In this document: positions 1 to 5,981 of the stretch, piece by piece
How the letters are laid out: each line of letters opens with the position of its first letter
Numbering within the stretch: the first letter of the stretch is position 1
NCBI GenBank assembly: GCA_033856535.1
Contig: JAWVEV010000188.1
Coordinates: 1 to 17,244 of the forward strand
DNA from: JAWVEV01 sp033856535
Lineage (GTDB): Bacteria > Actinomycetota > Thermoleophilia > Miltoncostaeales > Miltoncostaeaceae
Length of the DNA stretch: 17,244 nucleotides
Direction: 5' to 3'
The notes under the pieces: generated by a model
What the model saw: only the letters and a program-made list of their open reading frames with translations
Told to the model about the DNA's origin: nothing
The model's database searches: none
Program-made: the position numbers and the translations under genes

Positions 1-550
1 CCCGCACGCCGGTCCCGCGGAGCTCCTCCCCCACCGCCTCGGTGAAGCTGAGCTCGAAGGCCTTCGAGGCCGCGTAGGTCGCCATGAACGGCACCGGCTG
101 GAGAGCCGCCGCCGAGCTCACCACCACCAGCGTCCCGTGGCCGCGCGCGACCATCGACGGCAGCACGTGGGCGGCCAGGTCGACCACGGCGAGGCAGTTG
201 AGCCTGACGATGTCCACCTCGCGCTCGCGCTCGAGCCGCCAGACCGGGCCCGAGGAGCCGACGCCGGCGTTCAGCACCACCACCTCGGGGGCTCCCGCCG
301 CGGTGATCGCCTCGCGGCAGGCCGCCAGGCCCTCCTCGGTGGCCAGGTCGCAGACCACCACGTCGGTGTGCGTGCCGTGCCGGCGGGCCATCCGGTCGGC
401 GAGCTCGAGCAGCCGCCCCTCGCGGCGGGCGGCGATCAGGAGCCGGTGCCCGCGCGCGGCCAGGCTCTCGGCGTAGGCCCGCCCGAGACCCGAGGAGGCC
501 CCGGTCACCACCGCCAGGCCGCCGCCTCCGGGGCCGTTGCCGGTGCCCAT
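1..550 (-). CDS. Short-chain dehydrogenase/reductase, 3' part cut off by window start
   Basis: NAD(P)-dependent oxidoreductase of the classical SDR family; the substrate cannot be told. About 183 residues are visible from an ATG at 550. They include the dinucleotide-binding motif TGASSGLG (residues 16-23), an acidic residue at the end of a strand (C-D-L, 67-69), the NAG motif (94-96), the catalytic Ser (VVVSS, Ser146) and the YAASK pair (Tyr159 and Lys163). The Ser-Tyr-Lys catalytic set is therefore intact. The C-terminal substrate-binding part lies outside the window. The N-terminus is short and Gly-rich before the first strand, which suits a soluble cytoplasmic enzyme. The A of its ATG is also the last base of the upp stop (TGATG), so it is very likely translated from the upp transcript by coupling. 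The family is certain; the specific reaction is unknown. Confidence 0.9.
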   Translation of the reverse strand, partial: MGTGNGPGGGGLAVVTGASSGLGRAYAESLAARGHRLLIAARREGRLLELADRMARRHGTHTDVVVCDLATEEGLAACREAITAAGAPEVVVLNAGVGSSGPVWRLEREREVDIVRLNCLAVVDLAAHVLPSMVARGHGTLVVVSSAAALQPVPFMATYAASKAFELSFTEAVGEELRGTGVR

Positions 551-1206
551 CAGGCCCGCTCGGGCTGCGCGTAGAGGCGGTCGCCGGCGTCCCCGAGCCC
601 CGGCACGATGAAGCCGCGGTCGTCCAGGCCCGGGTCGACCGCGGCGCAGGTGATCTGGACGCCGGGGTGGCTTCGCCCGACCGCCTCGAGGCCCTCGGGC
701 GCCGCGATGAGCGCGGCCACCCCGATGCTTCGCGCTCCGCGCGCGACCAGGGTGTCGATCGCCGCCACGCTGGAGCCGCCGGTCGCCACCATCGGCTCCA
801 GCAGCAGCACGTCGTCGTCCTCGAGACCGGCGGGCAGGCTCTCGAGGTAGCGCGTCGGGAGCAGGGTCGTCTCGTCGCGGGCCAAGCCGATGAACCCGAC
901 CCGCGGCTCGGCCGGCGCGAGCGCCAGCGCCGGCTCCAGCAGGGCCAGGCCGGCCCGCAGCACCGGCACGATCGTGAGGCGCCGGGCGGGGCTCGCCACC
1001 GCGGCCGGCCCGACCGGGGTGTCCACCCGCCCCGGCACGGTCTCGAGGCCGCGCAGGGCCTCGGCGATCACCAGCGCGCCGAGCGCCGCCGCCGCCCGGC
1101 GGAAGCGCGAGGGCGGGGTCGCCGCGTCGCGCAGCACTGCGAGCTGGGCGGCGACGAGGCTGCCGCCGAGCGTGACGGGCGGCCGGGCGGCCGGAGGGTC
1201 GGGCAC
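550..1206 (-). CDS. upp: Uracil phosphoribosyltransferase
   Basis: Converts uracil and PRPP to UMP in pyrimidine salvage. The 218-residue product is close to the usual family length of about 208. It shows the strand motif VPVLRAGLALL (80-90), the PRPP loop LEPMVATGGSS (136-146) and the uracil-binding C-terminus VPGLGDAGDR (201-210), all UPRT signatures. Two deviations stand out. The first acidic residue of the PRPP loop is Glu137, where most UPRTs have Asp (DPMLATGG). The N-terminal stretch that usually reads H-K-L before the LRD motif is AAQLAVLRD. The start is GTG at 1206: there is no Shine-Dalgarno sequence, but a -10-like TAGGCT lies 7 nt upstream, so the mRNA may be leaderless. An upstream open frame exists but carries no family sequence. 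The stop overlaps the downstream SDR start by one base. Confidence 0.9.
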   Translation of the reverse strand: MPDPPAARPPVTLGGSLVAAQLAVLRDAATPPSRFRRAAAALGALVIAEALRGLETVPGRVDTPVGPAAVASPARRLTIVPVLRAGLALLEPALALAPAEPRVGFIGLARDETTLLPTRYLESLPAGLEDDDVLLLEPMVATGGSSVAAIDTLVARGARSIGVAALIAAPEGLEAVGRSHPGVQITCAAVDPGLDDRGFIVPGLGDAGDRLYAQPERA

Positions 1207-1207
1207 G

Positions 1208-1228
1208 ACTCCGAGCCTACCTCGGAGT
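1208..1228. promoter_or_regulatory. Inverted repeat at the upp start, overlapping its -10
   Basis: Two perfect 8-bp arms, ACTCCGAG and CTCGGAGT, are separated by 5 bp (CCTAC). The repeat begins two bases upstream of the upp GTG and covers the TAGGCT hexamer. In a read-through transcript from the HxlR gene it could fold as a hairpin about 46 nt past that gene's stop, without a U-tract. At DNA level it could be an operator. I cannot choose between these from sequence alone. Confidence 0.5.
1214..1219 (-). promoter_or_regulatory. Putative -10 of upp (leaderless type)
   Basis: On the minus strand TAGGCT fits the TANNNT pattern of actinobacterial -10 elements and ends 7 nt before the GTG of upp. 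No convincing -35 is seen. The same layout (GGTAGG-M-T, then 7 nt, then GTG) occurs before the HisC-type gene at 12286-12291. Confidence 0.4.
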
Positions 1229-1274
1229 GCCGCGCCGGGATCCGCCGACGGAGAATCTGACGCTTGGCCCGCGG

Positions 1275-2039
1275 TCAGCCCGGCGACGCGTCGGGCTCCG
1301 CGTCCGGGGGTCGCGGGCCGCCCTCGGCGCCCGCCCACCAATCGGCCGGTCGCGCCCGGATGGCCGGCCGTTCGACGCCGGCGAACGGGTGGAGCCCGAA
1401 CCACTTCGGGAAGGAGCGGACGAGGTGCGCGGGCCCCTCCAGCTCGATCGCGCGCCGGCTGAGAGCAGCGGCCAAGCCGGCGTCGCCCATCCACACCGCC
1501 GTCAGCGTCCTGGCGTCGCTGCGGACGGTGACGTCCACCCCGAACCCGGGATCGCTGAGGCAGAGATCCGCCTCGGGCAGGACGAGCCAGAAGTAGCGCA
1601 GCTTCTCGGGGGCCCCGCGAAAGCGGAAGTGAATCACCGTGCGGCCGGCGGGGAGCGCGTCGGCTCGGACGGTCCCGCGCATCCACCACATGAGCAGCCC
1701 GGTGTCGGGCGTCTGCTCGAGGATCGGCCGCCGCAGCCAGCGCTCGCTCCAGATGCCGATCTGCGCGACGACCGGGCCGAGCTCCTCGCCCGCCTGTGTC
1801 AGGTGGTACTCCGTGCCGTGGCCCTCCGGGCGCCGGCGGCGCTCCACGATCCCCGCGTCCTCGAGCTGGCGCAGGCGCTTGGTGAGGAGCGACGAGGACA
1901 TCAGCGGCACGCCGCGCTGGATCTCGTTGAAGCGGTGGCTCCCGGCCAGCGCCAGCTCGCGGATGACGAGGGGGGTCCAGCGCTCGGTGAGCACCTCGGA
2001 CGCCTGCGCGATCGGGCAGAACTGGCCATAGCCCCTCAT
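1275..2039 (-). CDS. HxlR-family winged-helix transcriptional regulator with extra C-terminal domain
   Basis: Predicted DNA-binding regulator of 254 residues. Residues 8-100 are a typical HxlR domain: Cys8 followed by Pro (QFCPIAQA), ERWTPLVIREL, then the recognition region RFNEIQRGVPLMSSSLLTKR and the wing with HGTEYHLTQAGEEL. Cys8 is at the position used for thiol-based sensing in studied HxlR members such as YodB and HypR; sensing here is inference. The C-terminal part (about 115-215) is Trp-rich and absent from minimal HxlR proteins of about 110 residues. It resembles the sterol-carrier-like extension seen in some actinobacterial members and could bind a ligand. I chose ATG 2039 because the family-conserved sequence begins there; an upstream in-frame start would only add unconserved residues across the intergenic repeat. 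It diverges from orf81 and is followed by upp on the same strand. Confidence 0.85.
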   Translation of the reverse strand: MRGYGQFCPIAQASEVLTERWTPLVIRELALAGSHRFNEIQRGVPLMSSSLLTKRLRQLEDAGIVERRRRPEGHGTEYHLTQAGEELGPVVAQIGIWSERWLRRPILEQTPDTGLLMWWMRGTVRADALPAGRTVIHFRFRGAPEKLRYFWLVLPEADLCLSDPGFGVDVTVRSDARTLTAVWMGDAGLAAALSRRAIELEGPAHLVRSFPKWFGLHPFAGVERPAIRARPADWWAGAEGGPRPPDAEPDASPG

Positions 2040-2045
2040 GGGTCG

Positions 2046-2074
2046 ATGCTCGTCCCGGGCGCCCCGTGACGCAA
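2046..2074 (-). promoter_or_regulatory. Putative promoter of the HxlR gene
   Basis: Reading on the minus strand, TTGCGT (2074-2069), a 17-bp spacer and GAGCAT (2051-2046) lie 6 nt before the ATG. The -35 is good and the -10 weak (only A2 and T6 match). Spacing to the ATG would give a leaderless mRNA. Confidence 0.35.
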
Positions 2075-2079
2075 GGGCC

Positions 2080-2096
2080 ACTGCAGATCTTGCAGT
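2080..2096. promoter_or_regulatory. Inverted repeat, candidate HxlR operator
   Basis: ACTGCA and TGCAGT form perfect 6-bp arms around a 5-bp centre (GATCT). The repeat lies in the 119-bp gap between the divergent HxlR gene and orf81, five bases upstream of the predicted HxlR -35. HxlR-type proteins bind as dimers to palindromes, often with ACT/AGT ends, in their own divergent promoter regions. That makes this the best candidate site here. Assignment is by position and symmetry only. Confidence 0.5.
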
Positions 2097-2158
2097 TGAT
2101 CGGCGGCCCGGCGGGCGCGAAGACACGGTCATCACCGCATCGAGCGAGGAGGTTGGCC

Positions 2159-2404
2159 ATGTACGTGCTGGCGATCCACACCGTGTCCGAGCCGGGCGTC
2201 TTCTGGAGCGCGCCGCTCGACCTGCCGGAGGGCACCGAGCTGCCGTTCGTCGCGCCGAGCGCCGACGGCACCCGCGGCGTCTGCATCTTCCGCTCCGACT
2301 CCGTGGCCACGGTCAGGGACCTGGTCGACGGCGCGGCGGGGGCGATCAGCGTCAACGAGTACCACGCGATCGACGAGGGGATCGCCCAGGGTCTGCCCGC
2401 CTGA
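2159..2404 (+). CDS. Small protein of unknown function (orf81), divergent from the HxlR regulator
   Basis: An 81-residue soluble protein with no signal peptide or membrane segment. A strong ribosome site AGGAGG (2147-2152) lies 6 nt before the ATG and fixes the start. The sequence reads as beta-alpha-beta: strand YVLAIHTV (2-9), the segment EPGVFWSAP, a second strand VCIFRSDS (41-48), a helix VATVRDLVDGA (49-59) and the end VNEYHAID (65-72). This pattern resembles small dimeric alpha/beta-barrel proteins found in actinobacteria, in which a 'DPxxFW' start and an 'SV-AVRD' helix recur. I know no assigned function. It is the only gene reading away from the HxlR regulator, so it is a likely regulatory target. 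The gene ends just before the 28-bp palindrome. Confidence 0.8.
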   Translation: MYVLAIHTVSEPGVFWSAPLDLPEGTELPFVAPSADGTRGVCIFRSDSVATVRDLVDGAAGAISVNEYHAIDEGIAQGLPA

Positions 2405-2417
2405 GCGACCGCGGGTG

Positions 2418-2445
2418 GTGGAGGCCCTCCCGGGAGGGCCTCCAC
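2418..2445. terminator. Perfect 28-bp palindrome between convergent genes
   Basis: A 14-bp arm, GTGGAGGCCCTCCC, is followed directly by its exact reverse complement. It lies 13 bp after the orf81 stop and 2 bp beyond the glyA stop, so it can serve both strands as a bidirectional terminator. In RNA the central bases would form the loop of an 11-12 bp GC stem. There is no U-tract on either side, as is common for actinobacterial terminators. Confidence 0.75.
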
Positions 2446-2447
2446 GC

Positions 2448-3743
2448 TCAGAGGCGGACGGGGGTCCCCTCGATGAAGCGCGGGTAGAGCGGGTGGCGCG
2501 AGCCGATCTCGTGCGCCCGGCTGCGCAACGCGTCCAGGCCGCGCTCGCCGGTCTCGGGGTCGAGCGCCTCGGCGATGATCCGGGCGATCTCGCGCATCTC
2601 GTCCTCGCGCAGACCGCGGGTGGTGAGCGCCGCGGTGCCGATCCGCAGGCCCGAGGTGACCGTCGGGGGGCGCGAGTCGAACGGCACGCCGTTCTTGTTG
2701 ACCGTGATGCCGGCGCGGCCGAGGCGCTCCTCGCCGTCCTTGCCGGTCATCTCGGTGGCCGAGAGGTCGACCAGCACCAGGTGGTTGTCCGTGCCGCCGC
2801 TGACCAGGTCGACGCCGTTGGCGACCAGCTCCTCCGCGAGCGCGGCGCAGTTCCGCACCACCTGCTCCTGGCGGGCGCGGAACTCGGGGGTGAGCGCGTG
2901 GCCGAGGGCCACGGCCTTCGCCGCGATGATGTGCATCAGCGGCCCGCCCTGCAGCCCCGGGAAGATGGCCCGGTCGACCGCCCGGCCGAGCTCCTCGGTG
3001 CAGAGGATGATCCCGGCGCGCGGCCCGCCCAGCGTCTTGTGGGTCGTGGTGGTCACGACGTCGGCGATGCCCACCGGGCTGGGGTGCACCCCGGCGGCGA
3101 CGAGGCCGGCGATGTGCGCCATGTCGACCATCAGGAGGGCGCCGACCTCGTCGGCGATCGCGCGGAAGGCCGGGAAGTCGAGCGTGCGCGGGTAGGCGGA
3201 GGCGCCGGCCACGATCAGCTTCGGCTTCACCTCGAGCGCCCGCTCGCGGACGTTCGCCATGTCGATGCGGCCGGTCTCGCGCTGGACGCCGTAGTGGTGG
3301 AACTCGTAGAGCCGACCCGAGAAGTTCACCTTCAGGCCGTGCGACAGGTGGCCGCCGTGGTCGAGCGCCATCGCCAGCACGCGGTCGCCGAGATCGAGCA
3401 TGGCCGCATAGGCCGCCTCGTTGGCCGTCGCGCCCGAGTGAGGCTGCACGTTGGCGTGCTCGGCGCCGAAGAGCTGGAGCGCCCGCTCGATCGCGAGCTG
3501 CTCGACCTCGTCGACCACCTCGCAGCCGCCGTAGTAGCGCCGTCCCGGATAGCCCTCGGCGTACTTGTTCGTGAGCACCGAGCCGGCCGCCTGGAGCACC
3601 GCGGTGCTGGTGAAGTTCTCGCTCGCGATCATCTCGAGCGTCTCCCCCTGGCGGTCGAGCTCGGCGCGCAGCAGGGCGGCGACCGCGGGGTCGGCATCGG
3701 CGATGTCGTGCGACAGGTAGCTGTCGCCGTCGGTGAAGCTCAC
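2448..3743 (-). CDS. glyA: Serine hydroxymethyltransferase
   Basis: PLP enzyme interconverting serine and glycine while charging tetrahydrofolate with a one-carbon unit; cytoplasmic. The 431 residues match the bacterial family length (about 415-430). Hallmarks are EMIASENFTS (37-46), NKYAEGYPGRRYYGG (59-73), PHSGATANEAAY (101-112), the cofactor Asp in MVDMAHIAG (205-213), the Schiff-base lysine Lys236 in TTTTHKTLGGPRAG, and FPGLQGGP further on. The start is GTG at 3743 with GGAGG only 4 nt upstream (3748-3752 on the minus strand), a short but usable spacing. It lies 72 bp downstream of tsaC and is probably the last gene of the prfA-prmC-tsaC transcription unit, an order seen in many Gram-positive genomes. 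Transcription ends at the palindrome just past the stop. Confidence 0.97.
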   Translation of the reverse strand: MSFTDGDSYLSHDIADADPAVAALLRAELDRQGETLEMIASENFTSTAVLQAAGSVLTNKYAEGYPGRRYYGGCEVVDEVEQLAIERALQLFGAEHANVQPHSGATANEAAYAAMLDLGDRVLAMALDHGGHLSHGLKVNFSGRLYEFHHYGVQRETGRIDMANVRERALEVKPKLIVAGASAYPRTLDFPAFRAIADEVGALLMVDMAHIAGLVAAGVHPSPVGIADVVTTTTHKTLGGPRAGIILCTEELGRAVDRAIFPGLQGGPLMHIIAAKAVALGHALTPEFRARQEQVVRNCAALAEELVANGVDLVSGGTDNHLVLVDLSATEMTGKDGEERLGRAGITVNKNGVPFDSRPPTVTSGLRIGTAALTTRGLREDEMREIARIIAEALDPETGERGLDALRSRAHEIGSRHPLYPRFIEGTPVRL

Positions 3744-3815
3744 GTGTCCTCCGGGCGTCGGGTCACGGGCCGTGCGGCGAGCATCGGGCCGGAGCGGGGC
3801 GCGTCGCGAACGAGG

Positions 3816-4466
3816 CTACACGCCGCCCCCGACGGACGCCTGCAGGGCGACCCCATGCCGCGCCAGCCGCGCCCGCAGCGCGTCCGGGTCCGGGCCGGGG
3901 CGGATCAGCACCGCCGCGCCTCCCTCCGCGAGCGGGCGCAGGTCGACCACCGCCGAGGCCGTTCCGGGCAGCCGGCCGGCGTCGACCGCGGCGGTGGCCG
4001 CGCGCAGCTCGGCCGGCACGGCGTCGAGCACCGCCGGGTCCGGGCCGCCCGGGTCGTTGGCGCTGGTGGCGACCAGCGGGATGTCGAGGGCATCGAGCGC
4101 GCCGCCCATGTCCGGGGCGCGGAGGCCGACGGTGCCGGGGGTCGCCCCCGAGGCCGCCCGGTAGCGCAGCTCGGGGTCGGGGACGAGGCAGGTGGCCGGG
4201 CCGGGAAGGAGGTCCGCCGCCACGGTCCGGGCCGGCTCGGGCAGCGCCGCCAGCGCCTCGGTCAGGGCCCCGGGCGCGAACAGCAGCACCTGGCATGGCT
4301 GCTCGCGCGGCCGGCCCTTCAGCGCGTAGAGCGCGTCCACCCCGGCCGGCGCGTCGAGCGCCGCGGCCAGCCCGTAGACCGTGTCGGTCGGGAGCAGCGC
4401 GAGGCCGCCGGCGGCGAGACGCCGGACGAGCTCGGTCACGGCCTCGGGAGCGGGCGGCCAGCTCAC
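3816..4466 (-). CDS. tsaC: L-threonylcarbamoyladenylate synthase (Sua5/YrdC/YwlC)
   Basis: Makes L-threonylcarbamoyl-AMP from threonine, bicarbonate and ATP. This is the first step of the t6A37 modification of ANN-decoding tRNAs. The 216-residue protein is a single YrdC domain without the C-terminal Sua5 extension. Seen motifs are LLPTDTVYGLAAAL (24-37), KGRPREQP (50-57, carrying the substrate-binding Lys/Arg set), LPGPATCLV (87-95), the nucleotide site TSANDPGG (134-141) and SAVVD (171-175) with a following IRPG. The start is GTG at 4466, overlapping the prmC stop as GTGA, so translation is coupled. The synthase partner genes (tsaB, tsaD, tsaE) are not in the window. Family assignment is firm. 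Confidence 0.93.
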   Translation of the reverse strand: MSWPPAPEAVTELVRRLAAGGLALLPTDTVYGLAAALDAPAGVDALYALKGRPREQPCQVLLFAPGALTEALAALPEPARTVAADLLPGPATCLVPDPELRYRAASGATPGTVGLRAPDMGGALDALDIPLVATSANDPGGPDPAVLDAVPAELRAATAAVDAGRLPGTASAVVDLRPLAEGGAAVLIRPGPDPDALRARLARHGVALQASVGGGV

Positions 4467-5320
4467 GGCAGCACCCGCCCGCCGACCGCCCGCGGCAGCC
4501 CGGCGAGGTCGGGCCGCACCTCCACGTCGGCCAGCCCGGCCTCGCGCCACAGCGCGGCGGCGGCCTCGCCCTGGCCCGCGCCGATCTCGGACAGCAGCCA
4601 GCCGCCCGGCTCCAGATGGGCCGGCGCCTCGGCGGCCAGGCGGGCGAGCGCCTCGGTGCCGAGCGGGCCCGAGACCAGCGCGTCGCGCGGCTCGAAGGCC
4701 AGCTCCGGCGGCGCCGCGTCGAGCTCGGCCTGCGCGAGGTAGGGCGGGTTGGCCACCACCAGGTCGAACCGCCGGCCGGCGACCGCCGCGAAACCGTCGG
4801 ACGCGAGCCATTCGACCTCGACGTCGACCGACGCCGCGTTCGACCGCGCGACCGCGAGGGCCGCATCGGAGCGCTCGAGCGCGGTCACGGCGATCCCCTC
4901 GGGCCCCTCGTCGGCCAGCGCCAGCGCGATCGCGCCGCTGCCGGTGCCCCAGTCCGCGACCCGCGCACCGGGCCGCAGCAGCTCCAGCGCCCACTCCACC
5001 AGCAGCTCGGTCTCGGGCCGCGGCACCAGCACGTCCGGGCCGACGGCGAGCGACAGGCGGCGGAAGGCGCGCCGGCCCACCAGGTGGGCCAGCGGCTCGC
5101 GCCGGCCGCGGCGGGCGATGAGCTCGCGCATTGCGCCGAGCTCGGGTGGCGTGAGCGGCCGCTCGTGATCCGTGTAGAGCGTCAGCCGGTCCACGCCCAG
5201 GGCGTGGGCCAGCAGAAGGTCGGCGTCGAGCCGGGGCGAGGGCGAGCCGCGATCGCCGAGATAGCCGGCGCTCCGGCGCAGGACCTCGGCGACGGTGAGG
5301 AGGGTCGCCGGCCGGGTCAG
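4463..5320 (-). CDS. prmC: Peptide chain release factor N5-glutamine methyltransferase, apparent CUG start
   Basis: Methylates the glutamine of the GGQ motif in RF1 and RF2 using SAM. Read from CTG at 5320 the protein has 285 residues, the normal length. The N-terminal helical domain begins at once (TVAEVLRR, then SPRLDADLLLAHALGVDR at about 28-45). It is followed by the linker VLVPRPETELLVEW (98-110), SAM motif DWGTGSGAIALAL (123-135) and catalytic NPPY (191-194). In this frame there is no ATG, GTG or TTG between the orf218 stop and GTG 5194 (Val43). Starting at Val43 would delete most of the conserved N-terminal domain. CTG at 5320 overlaps the orf218 stop as CTGA, the same geometry as GTGA and ATGA junctions elsewhere in the window. 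A second CTG is at codon 14. No Shine-Dalgarno is visible, so coupling is assumed. The function is certain; the start is inferred. Confidence 0.93.
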   Translation of the reverse strand: MTRPATLLTVAEVLRRSAGYLGDRGSPSPRLDADLLLAHALGVDRLTLYTDHERPLTPPELGAMRELIARRGRREPLAHLVGRRAFRRLSLAVGPDVLVPRPETELLVEWALELLRPGARVADWGTGSGAIALALADEGPEGIAVTALERSDAALAVARSNAASVDVEVEWLASDGFAAVAGRRFDLVVANPPYLAQAELDAAPPELAFEPRDALVSGPLGTEALARLAAEAPAHLEPGGWLLSEIGAGQGEAAAALWREAGLADVEVRPDLAGLPRAVGGRVLP

Positions 5321-5973
5321 CGGCGCGCGCGGGCCAGGAGGAAGGCGCGCAGCGGGCCGTGCAGGAACTCGTAGAGCCCGTCGGCCGCCTCGACCAGGCC
5401 GCCCACGTCTGGGATCGGGTCGGTCTGCGAGTGCACCAGGCGCAGGTAGAGCTTCGTCGGCTCGGCGTGCATCGGCTCGATGGCGCACTCGATGCTCACG
5501 TCGCCCGAGCGCCGCCAGAGGCGCAGCCCGAAGGCGACGTCGTCGCCGCCGAGCAGCTCCAGGCGCTCGTCCTCGACGCGCAGGACGCCGTCGGCCAGCA
5601 CCTCGCGCGCGGTCTCCTCGAGCTCGCAGTCCCAGACCGCGACGAGGGTGACGTCGTCGATCCACATCGGCCCCATCGAGTACCGCTCCGCGGCCTCGCG
5701 CATGAGGCCCACGACCCGCTCCACGCCCTCGCGGTAGCCGAGGCCGGTCACGCTGCACGAGGCCGAGGAGGCGGCCCGCAGCCCGAACTCGGCGCCGTCG
5801 GGGCCGGAGAAGGTCGCGCCGCCGTCCGCGCCGTACTCGAGGCGGTTCAGGCCGTAGCGCTCGCTGACCGAGGCGAAGAAGAGCGCCAGGTCCTCGCGCG
5901 GCAGCGGGACGTCGTCGTGGCGGACCGTCAGACCGAGGAACTCGGCCCGCAGCTGATCTGGATTCAGGCTCAT
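5317..5973 (-). CDS. Conserved-looking protein of unknown function between prfA and prmC (orf218)
   Basis: A 218-residue soluble, acidic protein that I do not recognise. It has no signal peptide, membrane helix, metal-binding cluster or nucleotide-binding loop. The N-terminal part (2-60) begins with a helix (PDQLRAEFLGL) and a second helix around LALFFASVSERYGL. A mixed strand/helix region follows (65-150) with MGPMWIDDVTLVAVWDCELEETAREVL. The C-terminal part carries LYLRLVHSQTDPIPDVGG and a terminal helix EFLHGPLRAFLLARARR. The reading frame is well codon-biased and uninterrupted. Its ATG is 8 nt after the prfA stop, with AAGGG upstream, and its stop overlaps the prmC start. It is thus embedded between a release factor and the enzyme that modifies it. 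A role in termination or RF methylation is suggested by position only. Confidence 0.85.
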   Translation of the reverse strand: MSLNPDQLRAEFLGLTVRHDDVPLPREDLALFFASVSERYGLNRLEYGADGGATFSGPDGAEFGLRAASSASCSVTGLGYREGVERVVGLMREAAERYSMGPMWIDDVTLVAVWDCELEETAREVLADGVLRVEDERLELLGGDDVAFGLRLWRRSGDVSIECAIEPMHAEPTKLYLRLVHSQTDPIPDVGGLVEAADGLYEFLHGPLRAFLLARARR

Positions 5974-5981
5974 CTCGACCC

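Noticed and set aside
1207..2445. Upstream extension of the upp frame through the HxlR gene, to 2445
   Set aside because: The added residues are an out-of-frame copy of the HxlR gene and the intergenic region. The UPRT sequence begins at about 1206.
2415..4742. 775-codon open frame on the plus strand opposite glyA, tsaC and prmC
   Set aside because: It reads as Arg/Gly/Val/His-rich nonsense with no family motif, and the opposite strand encodes three clear enzymes. Long antisense open frames are expected where third positions are G/C-rich.
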